From contig NZ_QUSW01000001.1 in the NCBI RefSeq assembly GCF_003852895.1, positions 62,001-126,000 on the forward strand: a DNA stretch of 64,000 nucleotides. The letters run 5' to 3'. The position numbers and the translations under genes are program-made. The stretch comes from Rhizobacter terrae (lineage in GTDB: Bacteria; Pseudomonadota; Gammaproteobacteria; Burkholderiales; Burkholderiaceae_C). This document shows positions 41,928-51,084 of this stretch, in pieces. How positions within the stretch are numbered: the stretch's first letter is position 1; each line of letters opens with the position of its first letter. The notes below the pieces were generated by a model that saw only the letters and a list, made by a program, of their open reading frames with translations, made no database searches and was not told where the DNA came from.

Positions 41928-42911
41928 ATGACCGACACGCTCATCAGCCGCCGACAACTCGTGGCCGCCGGCGCGGCACTCGCGTTGCCCTCCTTGTCCC
42001 GTGCCGAGCCGGCGTGGCCGTCCAAGGCAGTTCGGCTGGTCGTGCCCTTCGCACCCGGGGGCAGCTCCGAGATCATCGCGCGCTCTTCGGCGGCGGAGCT
42101 CACCAAGCTGCTGGGCCAGTCGGTGTACGTGGACAATCGCCCCGGCGGCGGCGGCAACATCGCCATGGCCGAGGTGGCGCGCGCCGAGGACCAGCACACG
42201 ATCATCCTCGGGCACATCGGCACGCTGGCGGTGAACCCCTACATCTTCGACAAGCTGCCCTACGACCCGACCAAGGACTTCAAGCCGGTGTCGCTGCTGG
42301 CCAAGGTGCCCAGCCTGTACCTCGTGCACCCGGACCTGCCGGTGAAGGACCTGAAGGAGTTCGTGGCACTGGCCAAGAAGAGTCCCGGCAAGCTGAACTA
42401 TGGCTCGGCCGGCAACGGCAGCGCCGGCCACCTGGCGATGGAATACCTGAAGATGGCCACGGGCACCTTCATCACCCACGTGCCCTACCGCGGCACGGGG
42501 CCGCAGCTCACCGACCTCATCGCCGGCCGCCTGGATGCGGCCTCCGTGGGTGCATCGGCGGTGCTGCAGTTCATCAAGACCGGCAAGCTGCGCTGCATCG
42601 CCACCGGCACCACGCAGCGCATTGCGCAGTTGCCCAATGTGCCCACGGTGGCCGAACAGGGTTATCCGGGCTTCGAGATGACGCAGTGGTACGGGCTGCT
42701 GGCGCCGGCCAACCTGCCGCAGGCGGCCATCAACAAGCTCGCGACCGCCAGCGCGCAAGCAATGAAGGAGCCCTCGCTGCTGGACCGGCTGGCGGCCGAC
42801 GCGGCCATCGCCGTGGGCAGCTCGCCGGCCGAGTTCGCGAAGTTCATCGGCCAGGAGCAGCTGCGCTGGAAGGCGGTGGTGGCGCGGGCGAAGATCAAGC
42901 CCGACAGTTGA
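41928..42911 (+). CDS. Bug/TctC family tripartite tricarboxylate-type binding protein
   Basis: 327 residues. A Tat-like leader (ISRRQLVAAGAALALPSLSRA) precedes the domain. Family signatures: PSKAVRLVVPFAPGGSSEII, VYVDNRPGGGGNIAMAEVA, LNYGSAGNGSAGHLAMEYLK. These periplasmic proteins are very abundant in Burkholderiales and deliver carboxylates or aromatic acids to TctAB permeases. No tctA or tctB genes are adjacent, which is usual for orphan Bug proteins. It converges with a sugar kinase gene. Confidence 0.93.
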   Translation: MTDTLISRRQLVAAGAALALPSLSRAEPAWPSKAVRLVVPFAPGGSSEIIARSSAAELTKLLGQSVYVDNRPGGGGNIAMAEVARAEDQHTIILGHIGTLAVNPYIFDKLPYDPTKDFKPVSLLAKVPSLYLVHPDLPVKDLKEFVALAKKSPGKLNYGSAGNGSAGHLAMEYLKMATGTFITHVPYRGTGPQLTDLIAGRLDAASVGASAVLQFIKTGKLRCIATGTTQRIAQLPNVPTVAEQGYPGFEMTQWYGLLAPANLPQAAINKLATASAQAMKEPSLLDRLAADAAIAVGSSPAEFAKFIGQEQLRWKAVVARAKIKPDS

Positions 42912-42942
42912 GCTGGCGCGATCGGCTTGTCGAAGGCCCCTG

Positions 42943-43887
42943 TCAGGCCTGCAGTTCGGAACGCCGCGGCATGTCAGCACCGCGTCGGCCACAGACGATG
43001 GCCGCTGCAGCACCCGCGAATTGCAAGGCTTCGCCCAGGCGTTGTGCCGGCAGGCCGGCCAGTACCGAGCCATCCAGCAGTTGCCGCTCGGCCAGCCAGG
43101 TGAGCAGCGCGGCCTGGAAGGTGTCGCCGGCGCCCACGGTGTCGATCACCTTCACCGGCACCGGCGGGGCACTCGCACGGGCCTGGCGCGTGAACGCCAC
43201 GCTGCCCTCGCCACCGCGGGTGACGACCACGAGGCGTGCCCCCTGAGCCAGGGCCTGTGCGCCGAAGTCGTCCAGGGCCACGCCAGGCACCAGCAGGCCC
43301 AGGTCCTCGTCGCTCACCTTGAGCAGGTCGGTGCGTGGAAGCATCCAGGCGAGGTGCCGTCGCCAGACGTCGACATCGGGTTCGACGTTCAAGCGCACAT
43401 TGGGGTCGTAGGAGATGAAGCGCCGGCCTTTGGAGCGCTCCACCAGCGCGCGCTGCGTGCTGCCCACCGGCTCCACCACCGTCGCGTAGGAGCCGAAGTG
43501 CAGCGCACGCACGGCATCGGGCAGGGTCTCGATGTCCTTCAGCCCGAGCTGGCGGTCGGCCCCATGCGCCCCATGGAAGGCATAGGACGGCACGCCGCGC
43601 TCGTCCAGGCCGACCATGCTCAGCGTGGTGGGCGCGTCCGTACGCGCCACGGTGGATGAGTCAACGCCTTCATCGGACAGGGCACGCATCAGCCGCTCGC
43701 CGAGGAAATCGGTGGACACGGCCGAGACGAAGCACACCGGCTGTCGCATGCGGGCCAGGCCCACCGCGACGTTGAAGGGCGAGCCACCGATGCGTGCATC
43801 CAGCGCCATGCCGGTGGCGTTGGCGCCATTGGGGTACACGTCCATGAGGGCCTCGCCGCACACCGCGAACATCTGACTCGTCTCCAT
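42943..43887 (-). CDS. PfkB family sugar kinase (fructokinase-like)
   Basis: 314 residues. N-terminal signature GEALMDVYP, the sugar-binding text IGGSPFNVAVGLARMRQPVC and the catalytic PfkB motif DTVGAGDTFQAALL. It probably phosphorylates fructose or a related ketose at the expense of ATP. A short AT-rich stretch at 43900-43930 upstream suggests a promoter. No sugar transporter is nearby. Genes to the right encode sulfite oxidation, so it is likely a separate transcript. Confidence 0.9.
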   Translation of the reverse strand: METSQMFAVCGEALMDVYPNGANATGMALDARIGGSPFNVAVGLARMRQPVCFVSAVSTDFLGERLMRALSDEGVDSSTVARTDAPTTLSMVGLDERGVPSYAFHGAHGADRQLGLKDIETLPDAVRALHFGSYATVVEPVGSTQRALVERSKGRRFISYDPNVRLNVEPDVDVWRRHLAWMLPRTDLLKVSDEDLGLLVPGVALDDFGAQALAQGARLVVVTRGGEGSVAFTRQARASAPPVPVKVIDTVGAGDTFQAALLTWLAERQLLDGSVLAGLPAQRLGEALQFAGAAAAIVCGRRGADMPRRSELQA

Positions 43888-43950
43888 CGCCCGGGATCCC
43901 GATTAATCTACAAACTTTATTTATTCTAGCGGAGGCGCAACCGCTGGTGG

Positions 43951-44277
43951 CTACTTGCCTTGCTCGTTGCCATAGGTCTTCACCAAGTAGTCCACGATGG
44001 CGGGCATGTCGGCGTCGTCGATGGGCGCCTTGAACACCACCTTCATGCGCTTGACCATGGAGTCCCAATACGGCCGTGCGGCGGTCGGCGGCTGGTAGCG
44101 CATGTATTCGGCGGAGTGGCAGGCCACGCAGCTCGCCTGCGCCTTGGCGAAGCCGGGCAGGATGCTCTCCTTGAGCTGCACGCCGTCGGGCGGCAGGGTG
44201 ATGGACTTGGTGGCCGCCTGGGGCATGGCGGTGGCAGCCACGGCGGCGAGGGCCGCGATGAACACACGTGTCTTCAT
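43951..44277 (-). CDS. sorB: SorB: c-type cytochrome subunit of sulfite dehydrogenase
   Basis: 108 residues. Signal peptide to about residue 21, then one haem c site Cys50-Val-Ala-Cys53-His54 and a Met-bearing segment (MVKRMKVVF) for the sixth ligand. It starts 11 bases after the catalytic subunit gene, so the two are co-translated. It takes electrons from SorA and passes them to a respiratory cytochrome. The start at 44277 is preceded by AGGAGGACTGC, a strong ribosome site. Confidence 0.92.
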   Translation of the reverse strand: MKTRVFIAALAAVAATAMPQAATKSITLPPDGVQLKESILPGFAKAQASCVACHSAEYMRYQPPTAARPYWDSMVKRMKVVFKAPIDDADMPAIVDYLVKTYGNEQGK

Positions 44278-44288
44278 GCAGTCCTCCT

Positions 44289-45494
44289 TCAAGCAGCGAC
44301 GATCTTCACCGACTCGACCACGTTGCGCATGTAGCCCGCGGGCTGCCACAGCGCGTCCATCGGCTGACTCTGGCCGGAGCGGTTCCAGGCGCGCACGCGC
44401 AGGTCGTGGCCGCCCTGGGCCGGCGTGAAGCCGAAGCTGAATTCGCGGAAGGAATATCGGCCGAGGTCATCGCCCAGCTTCGCGCCACGCCAGGTCTGGC
44501 CGCCGTCGGCCGACCAGGCCACTTCGCGGATGCCCTGCCCGCCATCGAAGGCCATGCCGCGCACCGCCAGCGCCTGCCCGGCCTGCACCCGAGCACCGTC
44601 GCGCACCGAGGTGATGAAGGAGCGCACGTTGAAGCGGCCGATGGGCCGCGTCGCCGCCGGTGTGGTCCCGGGTTCGATGCAGGCGCAGTCGTTGTCGGGC
44701 ACGCGGTAGGCGGGTTTCATCCAGAAGCCTTCGTAGACCGAGTCGATCACCTCGATCTCGCTCAGGTGCTTGACCCAGTAGGTGCCGTAGTAGCCCGGCA
44801 CCACCAGCCGCACGGGGAAGCCGTTGAGCATGGGCAGATCGGCGCCGTTCATCTGCCAGGCGACCATCACCTCGCCGTCCATCGCGTGGCCGACGTCCAG
44901 CGACTTCACGAAGTCGCCGCCGCCGAACAGGGCTTCGTCCAGTCCGTTGAAGGTGACCTGCCGCGCCGTGTTCTTCAACTCGGCCTTGGCGAGCACGTCC
45001 TTCAGCGGCACGCCGGTCCAGCGCGCGTTGCCCATGGCGCCGTTGGAGAGCTGCCCACCCGTCACGCGCGGGCTGAAGTGCCCGCGGCTGTTGCCCGAGC
45101 ACTGGTTCACCGCCACCAGTTCCACCGGCTTGAACTGCGTGCGCAGGTCCGCCAGCGTCAGTGCGAAAGGCTTGCCCACGGCGTTGCCGCCGATCTTGAT
45201 GACGTGCGCATCCGGGTCGATGGAGGTGGGGATGCCGGCGTTGTGGTATCGCACGAAGAAGGCATCGTTGGGGGTGATGACGCCTTCGTTGAAGACCTCG
45301 AAGGGCGTCTCCAGCTGCGGCGGCCGCGAGGTGAGCACGATCATCGGCCGCTTCTCGGGGTAGGCCACGAGCTGGCGCGTGCCGTTGGCGAAAGGCAGTT
45401 CAGTGCTTGTCTGGGCGCGGCCATGTCCGACCAGGGCACCCAGGCCCGCGGCGGCCAGCAGGCGGCGGCGGGTGAATTGCATGGGGTGTCGCAT
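44289..45494 (-). CDS. sorA: SorA: molybdenum sulfite dehydrogenase catalytic subunit
   Basis: 401 residues. Tat leader (FTRRRLLAAAGLGALVGHGRA). Molybdopterin ligand Cys132 (AVNQCSGNSRG), Mo-domain text GVPLKDVLAKAEL and MNGADLPMLNGFPVRLVVPG, and a C-terminal Ig-like dimerisation domain (VRGMAFDGGQGIREVAWSAD). It oxidises sulfite to sulfate in the periplasm. The ATG at 45494 has AAGGAGGAAGCG directly upstream. SorB follows 11 bases downstream. Confidence 0.94.
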   Translation of the reverse strand: MRHPMQFTRRRLLAAAGLGALVGHGRAQTSTELPFANGTRQLVAYPEKRPMIVLTSRPPQLETPFEVFNEGVITPNDAFFVRYHNAGIPTSIDPDAHVIKIGGNAVGKPFALTLADLRTQFKPVELVAVNQCSGNSRGHFSPRVTGGQLSNGAMGNARWTGVPLKDVLAKAELKNTARQVTFNGLDEALFGGGDFVKSLDVGHAMDGEVMVAWQMNGADLPMLNGFPVRLVVPGYYGTYWVKHLSEIEVIDSVYEGFWMKPAYRVPDNDCACIEPGTTPAATRPIGRFNVRSFITSVRDGARVQAGQALAVRGMAFDGGQGIREVAWSADGGQTWRGAKLGDDLGRYSFREFSFGFTPAQGGHDLRVRAWNRSGQSQPMDALWQPAGYMRNVVESVKIVAA

Positions 45495-45577
45495 CGCTTC
45501 CTCCTTGCTCGTTCTGGGAGGGCGATGACAACATCATCGCCCTGCCCTGTCAACGAACGGCCGTGCCGGTTCGCAGC

Positions 45578-46195
45578 TCAGACTGCGAGCACCGCATCAG
45601 CCCGCGAACGGCCCCGCGCGATGAGCCGCGCATTGGGTTCGTCGGTCGACTCCACCCAGGCTTCGGCCTCTTCCTTCGTGCGCCCGAAGCGCATGTGGCG
45701 CGCCACCAGGCGCCGCCGGCGCAAGGCATCGTCCACGTCGATGTACCAGGCCTCGTCCAGCAGTGCACGCACGCGGGCCCACGGGCCATCGTCGACCAGC
45801 AGGTAGTTCCCTTCGGTGATGACCAGCGGCGTCTCGTACCGCAGCCCGATCGCGCCTGCGATGGGCTCCTCGATCTCGCGGCGGAATTCGGGGGCGTAGA
45901 TCACCTCGCCTGCGCACTGTGCGCGAACACGGCCCAGCAAGGCCACGTAGCCCTCGCTGTCGAAGGTGTCGGGCGCGCCCTTGCGCTGTGCGCGGCCCAG
46001 GCGTTCGAGCTCGGCCTGCGCGAGATGGAAGCCGTCCATGGGCAGGAGCTGCGCGCGCCCGCGGAAGGATTCGAGCAGCCACTGGCCCACCGTCGACTTG
46101 CCTGCACCCGGCGGACCAGCCAGGCCGAGGACGACGCGTCGCGGGCGCCGCAGCAGCGACTCGACACGTTCAATGAAGGCTGCAGGCAGGCTCAT
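45578..46195 (-). CDS. P-loop nucleoside/uridine kinase-like protein
   Basis: 205 residues. Walker A GPPGAGKSTVGQWLLES (about residues 27-35), a DGFH motif (LLPMDGFHLAQAELERLG) and a lid region (ALRRRRLVARHMRFGR). This is the pattern of the uridine kinase/phosphoribulokinase-like group of small kinases sometimes found with fructose or pentose uptake. The start overlaps the upstream TPR gene stop as TGATG, so it is translationally coupled. Substrate unknown; a sugar or pantothenate is possible. Confidence 0.85.
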   Translation of the reverse strand: MSLPAAFIERVESLLRRPRRVVLGLAGPPGAGKSTVGQWLLESFRGRAQLLPMDGFHLAQAELERLGRAQRKGAPDTFDSEGYVALLGRVRAQCAGEVIYAPEFRREIEEPIAGAIGLRYETPLVITEGNYLLVDDGPWARVRALLDEAWYIDVDDALRRRRLVARHMRFGRTKEEAEAWVESTDEPNARLIARGRSRADAVLAV

Positions 46196-47904
46196 CACTT
46201 CATCGCCAGCAAGGCCGCATCGGCCTGCTTCCAGCTCGCGGTCCAGGATGCACGCGCGGCCGCTGCATCGGCCGACTTGCCCTGCCCTTCCAACGCCGCC
46301 ACGAGTCCGCGCCAGGCCCAGCCGCTGTGGGGATGCTCCTTCAGGTCCGCGCGGAAGGTCTGCTCCGCATCGGTCCATCGCCGGGCCTTCAACTGCACGT
46401 CGCCCAGCGCCAGCCGCATGCCTGCGCCGAGCAGCGGCGGCTCTGACGAATCGGCATCCTTGGCCGCGGCGACCGCCTCCGACTGGTGCTTCACCGCATC
46501 GTCGAAATGTCCACCGGCCAAGGCGATCTCTGCCCGCAGCCGTTCCAGCGAGACCGTGGCCACGCTGCGGATCATCTTGTCCGGGAAGGACGTGCCGGCG
46601 TGTGCCTTGATGAGCGCCGCCGCCTCGTCCTCCACCTGTGAGAGCGACTTGCCCGCCACATCCAGTTGCCCCAGCCGCGCTTGGGCGACGCCCTGCGCGT
46701 GATGGCCCAGCAGCGCGGCCATGCCCTTGCCGCCGGTGGGCATCGGCTCCTTCAACACCTCGTCCCAGCGCTGCAGGCGCAGCAGCGTCAGGAGCGGCCG
46801 GCTGCGCGAGAGTTCGGCGAATTCATGGTCGCCCTTGCTGGCCGCCGCGCGCTGCCGCGCCATCTCCAGCGATGCGTCGCCGCGCCCTTCCATCAGCGCG
46901 GCGTACCAGAAGAAGCTGCCGTTGTGCTGCCGCCAGTCCTTGCTGACGCTGAAGCCTTGCTGGCCCAGGTCGGCCGCGAGCGTCCGGTCTGCCGCCAACG
47001 CCTGCTCGTTCACGCGGCTCGCATCGGCATAGCGGCCGAGGTTGACGTAGGTGTGCGACGGCATGTGCAGCAGGTGCGGCGAGTTCGGCGCGAGACGACC
47101 AAGCTTGTCGGCCGCCGCCGCCGCGCGCTGCGCCGCCGGCAAGGCATCGGTGGCGTGGATGAGGTAGTGGTTGAGGCCGGTGTGGTCGGGATGCGCCTTC
47201 AGTGCCGCTTCCAGCCGATCCGCCACCTCGCCCATGCGGCCGGCGGGCTTGCCGGTGTCGTTGTCCCACCAGTCGCCCTTGGTCGCGATCATCTCCGCCT
47301 CCGCATACATGGAGACGATGTCCGCATCGTCGGGATACTGGTCGGCCAGGGCCCGCATGCGCTCGGCGTAGGCCACGTCCAGCGGATCGGGCTTCTCCTC
47401 GCCGGCCTTGCCGCCGCAGGTCGGCGCGGTCAGCATGGCCGTGTTGCTGGCCTCGCTGCGGTGGGCGTAGCGCAGGGCCAGCGCCTGTATCAAGGCCTTC
47501 TCCTTGGCAGAGACGCCCTGTGAATCCTTCAGCGCGTGGTCGACATAGCGCACCGCGTCGCTCAAGTCGCCACGCTCGGGGGCATTGATGTTGGGGCCGA
47601 GCTGGTAGGCCACGCCCCAGGCGCACATGGCGCAGGCCGGGTCTTTCGCGAGCGCCGCCTTGAACATGCGCACCGCCTCGGCTTCGTTGAAGGCATAGGC
47701 CTGCGCCATGCCCTGCTCGAAGCGCTCGCGGGCCTCGGCCGACGAGGTGGTCACGGCCAGGTCGACCACGCCATAGCCCGGCAGGCGCGGCGCGGTGGCC
47801 TGCGGGTCGGGAATGAGCGGCAGCAGGCCGCACGCGGCCAGCGCAGCAGCCATCGTGAACGACAAGGTGAAGCGCGCCGACAGGCGCAATCGCTGGCGTC
47901 TCAT
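46195..47904 (-). CDS. TPR lipoprotein
   Basis: 569 residues. Lipobox LAACG near residue 25. The region contains repeated TPR hairpins, with ARERFEQGMAQAYAFNEAEA near the N-terminus and HLLHMPSHTYVNLGRYADA in the middle, a set of conserved His residues often seen in this family of long TPR proteins. Function unknown; a periplasmic scaffold or binding role is likely. It overlaps the kinase gene at the 3' end. Confidence 0.82.
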   Translation of the reverse strand: MRRQRLRLSARFTLSFTMAAALAACGLLPLIPDPQATAPRLPGYGVVDLAVTTSSAEARERFEQGMAQAYAFNEAEAVRMFKAALAKDPACAMCAWGVAYQLGPNINAPERGDLSDAVRYVDHALKDSQGVSAKEKALIQALALRYAHRSEASNTAMLTAPTCGGKAGEEKPDPLDVAYAERMRALADQYPDDADIVSMYAEAEMIATKGDWWDNDTGKPAGRMGEVADRLEAALKAHPDHTGLNHYLIHATDALPAAQRAAAAADKLGRLAPNSPHLLHMPSHTYVNLGRYADASRVNEQALAADRTLAADLGQQGFSVSKDWRQHNGSFFWYAALMEGRGDASLEMARQRAAASKGDHEFAELSRSRPLLTLLRLQRWDEVLKEPMPTGGKGMAALLGHHAQGVAQARLGQLDVAGKSLSQVEDEAAALIKAHAGTSFPDKMIRSVATVSLERLRAEIALAGGHFDDAVKHQSEAVAAAKDADSSEPPLLGAGMRLALGDVQLKARRWTDAEQTFRADLKEHPHSGWAWRGLVAALEGQGKSADAAAARASWTASWKQADAALLAMK

Positions 47905-47958
47905 TCGGTCCCCCTTCGGAAACGACCAATGCGACGCGATCTTAGCGAGGCGGCAGGT

Positions 47959-49068
47959 TCAATCCACCAGCCACTGCATCCACTTGCCGTGCGGATGCGA
48001 GATGGCGACCACCTGCGAGTGCGTGCGGCCGTCGCCGGGCATGGTGAGCGTCCAGGGCGTGGAGGTGCCGCCCTGCGCCATGGCGATGCGTTCGTCCGGC
48101 GGTGCCATCTGCGGGTCGATCACGATCTCCGAGGACTCGGCCGAGATCCATGCCATGCCGTGCTGCTGCACCAGCTGCCGCATGCGGGCGATGTGGGCCT
48201 CGCGGGCATCGCGCGTCAGGTAGGTGAGCACCCAGCTGTTGAGCAGCACCGGCAGCACGCCGGGTTCGATGCCGCGCACCCAGGGCTCCACCGCCAGGCT
48301 GCAGTCGGCGTGGCGCTGCACGGGCCAGCCGTGGTCGCGGGCGATGCGCAGCGCCCCTTGCAGGCGCTCGCGGCGCAAGGCGTCGAAGGGCCACACGCAG
48401 GCCTGCAGCCATCGCGAGGCCTTGTCGTCGCGCACGTCGATGGGGTCCACGTCGATGCCCAGCCGGCGCTCGATGCGCGGCCGCAGGCCGAGGTCCGCAC
48501 GCGGGGCTGCCGGGCCCACCAGCTTGCACGACACCAGCACCGAGGCGTCGCGCCCGCCCGGCGCCAGGTGCATGCGGCCGTAGTCGTAGCGGTAGCGGTC
48601 CACGCCCAGGTTCAGGCCGGCGCTGCAGCCGAAGTCCAGCAAGGCAATGCGCTCGAAGCCGCGGCGCTTCGCGATCCACTGCAGCACGGGCCACAGCACC
48701 GCGCAGCGGCCTGCCTCATTGGTCTGCGTGGTGCGCACGGCGATGAGATCCACGAGCGCAGTGCGCTGCGAGGAACAGAAGTCCACGAAGCAGCCATGGA
48801 GCGCCGAGTCGATGCCGCGGCTACCGCCCACGCTGGGGTAATAGGCGGCGAGCGGATGCTTCACGCCCGACAGCAGCAGGTAGTGCACCGCAGCCAGCAG
48901 CAGGTTGGCGCGCCGCTGCTCGCGCGGCGCCACGTTCATCAGCGACAGCACCACCGGTTCGGCAACGGCCACGCGGCACAGCGCGGCATACAGCGGCTCG
49001 TCGCCGCACTCCTTGTCGGCGAAGCGCTCGAAGGCAGCAGTGACCACGGGATCGGTGTTGTTATTCAT
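47959..49068 (-). CDS. DUF2332 protein
   Basis: 369 residues from the ATG at 49068, which has GGAGCCTGC upstream. Contains LLDFGCSAGLNLGVDRYRYD, a nucleotide- or SAM-binding-like turn, and the DUF2332 text VLLNSWVLTYLTRDAREAHI. No catalytic function is established for the family. It stands alone on the minus strand; about 290 bases of gap lie between its start and the next plus-strand gene. A hairpin (TTGGGA-GTGATT-TCCCAA) lies at 49207-49224 in this gap. Confidence 0.88.
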   Translation of the reverse strand: MNNNTDPVVTAAFERFADKECGDEPLYAALCRVAVAEPVVLSLMNVAPREQRRANLLLAAVHYLLLSGVKHPLAAYYPSVGGSRGIDSALHGCFVDFCSSQRTALVDLIAVRTTQTNEAGRCAVLWPVLQWIAKRRGFERIALLDFGCSAGLNLGVDRYRYDYGRMHLAPGGRDASVLVSCKLVGPAAPRADLGLRPRIERRLGIDVDPIDVRDDKASRWLQACVWPFDALRRERLQGALRIARDHGWPVQRHADCSLAVEPWVRGIEPGVLPVLLNSWVLTYLTRDAREAHIARMRQLVQQHGMAWISAESSEIVIDPQMAPPDERIAMAQGGTSTPWTLTMPGDGRTHSQVVAISHPHGKWMQWLVD

Positions 49069-49206
49069 GCAGGCTCCACACGCCGGCAAGCGTATCTCGG
49101 GGCTGTCATGAAGTCTCATGAGCCGAAGACACCTTTGTCCGCACAGCGCATCGAACACGCCTGAGGTGGAGAACTTCGTCAACAACTGCCGCGTTTCGTC
49201 AATCAA

Positions 49207-49224
49207 TTGGGAGTGATTTCCCAA
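49207..49224. other. Small TTGGGA/TCCCAA hairpin
   Basis: Six-base perfect stem around GTGATT, followed by a pyrimidine-rich stretch. It lies between the divergent DUF2332 and binding-protein genes. Its left arm is part of the word ATTGGGAGTG, which nearly matches the motif found upstream of two genes to the right. Confidence 0.4.
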
Positions 49225-49360
49225 AGGCTTTCTTCTCGACTGATTCTGCGGAAACAAAGTGCTACGCGGGTAAGGCTGAGCAACCCGGTATTAAGTCCCA
49301 CCTCACACACGCCGAAGACCGGAACGCGTCGTCATGACGCTGTGATTTGGGAGTGTGTCT

Positions 49361-50491
49361 ATGAAGCGCAGAACCTTCTTGATGGCCGCAGGTGCTGTGA
49401 GCAGCTCGGCCGTGTGGCCTGTCAGCGCATCGCGCGCCTCAGCCAGCCGTGTCGTCCGGTTCGGACAGTCGGCATCACTCACCGGCGGCCAGGCGGTCTA
49501 TGGCCGCGACGTGCAAACGGGCATTGCCGCGGCCTTCGCGGCGGCCAACACCGCGGAGGCCACCACCGGCGTCCGCTTCGAACTCACCAGCCTCGACGAT
49601 GGCGGCGTGCGCGGCAAGTGCATCGCCAATGCCACGCAGTTGCTGGACTCGGGCGTGACCGCACTCATCGGCCTGACCAACGGCGTGGCGGCTGAAGCCT
49701 GCGTGTCGATGATCGACCAGGCCCAGCTGGCCATGCTGGGCACCGCCAGCGGCAACATGGGCCTGCGCACCCCCGGCGCCCACAGTGTCTTCCACGTCCG
49801 CGCCGGCTACGACGCGGAATTCAAGCGCATGGCGAACTACCTGCGCGACGTCGGCCTGCAGAAGGTCGCCCTCGTGCGCCTCGCCGACACCGCGCCGGCC
49901 AACCTCGAGGCGATGAACAACGCCTTGTCGTCGGTCTCCATCAATCCCAAGGTGGCGATCAGCATCGACCGCCTGGCCACGAACTTCGACAGCGTCACGG
50001 CTGAACTGATGGCGGCCAAGCCCGACTGCGTGCTCTTCGTCGCCAACGCCGGTCCGGTGGCCACCATCATCGACCAGATGACCAAGGCCAAGTACCCCGG
50101 CCTGTTCTACGCCTCGTCCTATGCCGGCCAAGACCTTCTGGACACGCTGGCCAGCCGGCACCAGAGCTGCGTGATGAGCATGGTCGTGCCGCGCCCCACC
50201 GCCCTGGGCGTCAACGTGGTGGCCCAGTGCCGTCGCGACCTGGCGCTGCTGAGCGACAACCCGCGCATGGGGATCACCACGCTGGAGGGCTACATCGCCG
50301 GGCGCACCGCCGTCGATGCCACGATGGCCGCCGCCAAGGCCGGCAACATGACCCGCGGCCGCATGAAGGAAGCGCTGGCCGGACTGCGCAGCGACCTCGG
50401 CGGCTACAAGGTGGAATTCGCCGGCACCAGCCAGGGCTCGCGCTATGTGGACCTGGTGACGCTGGACAAATACGGCCGCCTCGTCGGCTGA
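49361..50491 (+). CDS. Leu/Ile/Val-type ABC substrate-binding protein, no transporter genes
   Basis: 376 residues from the ATG at 49361, which has GGGAG 7 bases upstream; a GTG at 49355 is an alternative. Tat-like leader (MKRRTFLMAAGAV). The fold is the type 1 periplasmic-binding family (VVRFGQSASLTGGQAVYGRD, VTALIGLTNGVAAEACVSMI, YPGLFYASSYAGQDLLDT). These bind branched-chain amino acids, amides or aromatic acids. No liv permease or ATPase gene is present. The eleven-base word ATTTGGGAGTG at 49345-49355 recurs before the next gene. Confidence 0.88.
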   Translation: MKRRTFLMAAGAVSSSAVWPVSASRASASRVVRFGQSASLTGGQAVYGRDVQTGIAAAFAAANTAEATTGVRFELTSLDDGGVRGKCIANATQLLDSGVTALIGLTNGVAAEACVSMIDQAQLAMLGTASGNMGLRTPGAHSVFHVRAGYDAEFKRMANYLRDVGLQKVALVRLADTAPANLEAMNNALSSVSINPKVAISIDRLATNFDSVTAELMAAKPDCVLFVANAGPVATIIDQMTKAKYPGLFYASSYAGQDLLDTLASRHQSCVMSMVVPRPTALGVNVVAQCRRDLALLSDNPRMGITTLEGYIAGRTAVDATMAAAKAGNMTRGRMKEALAGLRSDLGGYKVEFAGTSQGSRYVDLVTLDKYGRLVG

Positions 50492-50540
50492 GGATTCAGC
50501 CTCTCAGGCAAGCCTGCTCCATCACATTCCCCGAGCGCCA

Positions 50541-50566
50541 TCCGCCGGTCAGCATTGATCGGCGGA
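50541..50566 (+). terminator. Hairpin after binding-protein gene
   Basis: Eleven-base stem TCCGCCGGTCA/TGATCGGCGGA (one G-T pair) around GCAT, 49 bases past the stop. No T-run follows, so termination strength is uncertain, but it is the best structure in this gap. Confidence 0.55.
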
Positions 50567-50984
50567 CGTTCGGCTTGGGAAGAATATCCCAGGCTGTCGG
50601 TGAAACATCGGCAGCCTCATTCCATATTCAATGACGAAAACCTGATTTCCAAATTCGTCTTTTGCTCTTCATCAAAGCACAGGATGATTTGAAGAAATGA
50701 GCATCTTTGATGCGGACGCATCTCCACGGAGAAATCATGCTTGCGGCCTCGGTGATCTGTCGAGAATCGTCACCTTTCACGGTCATTTAAGAGCAGTTCG
50801 GAAAATTGTTCCTGCAGTGAAATTTCTACACTCGACACCGGAAATAATTTCAAACTTTGATCGAGCTCTAAACCTGGTGAATTAATTCGCACTCCTTGCA
50901 TGAACAGATGATTTGGCATTGGTTTTTTTACACATAGATACCCCTGCGCCAGATATCTAACAGCATCATCTTTTCGCAACACGC

Positions 50985-51005
50985 AACCCCCAAAGTTCGG
51001 GGGTT
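50985..51005 (+). other. AACCCCC/GGGGGTT hairpin upstream of the FAD-protein gene
   Basis: Seven-base perfect stem (50985-50991 and 50999-51005) around AAAGTTC, 79 bases before the GTG start at 51085. It may be an attenuator, the end of a small RNA or a transcription boundary. Confidence 0.45.
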
Positions 51006-51084
51006 ATCTCTGACGGAATACCGGAAGCCAGAAAAGAACGCCTTGTTCCTCATTCCGGTAACCAACATTTGGGAGTGCGGAAGG

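Larger units (their letters stand above)
50492..51084. other. AT-rich gene-free region between binding-protein and FAD-protein genes
   Basis: 593 bases. The middle (about 50630-50960) is visibly AT-rich compared with the rest of the window. Short open frames exist (for example 50697-50885 plus and 50770-50982 minus) but have no ribosome site, no family pattern and atypical codon use. Two hairpins are listed separately. The region could hold a promoter, a small RNA or foreign DNA. Confidence 0.6.

Noticed and set aside
41718-43073. Long upstream extension of the FMN reductase frame
   Set aside because: The extension is antisense to the Bug protein gene; FMN reductase homology begins at 41717 with a full-length domain.
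50697-50885. 62-codon plus-strand frame in the AT-rich gap
   Set aside because: No ribosome site, no recognisable pattern, and codon use unlike neighbours.
50770-50982. 70-codon minus-strand frame in the same gap
   Set aside because: It needs a GTG start without a ribosome site and overlaps the other short frame; neither is convincing.
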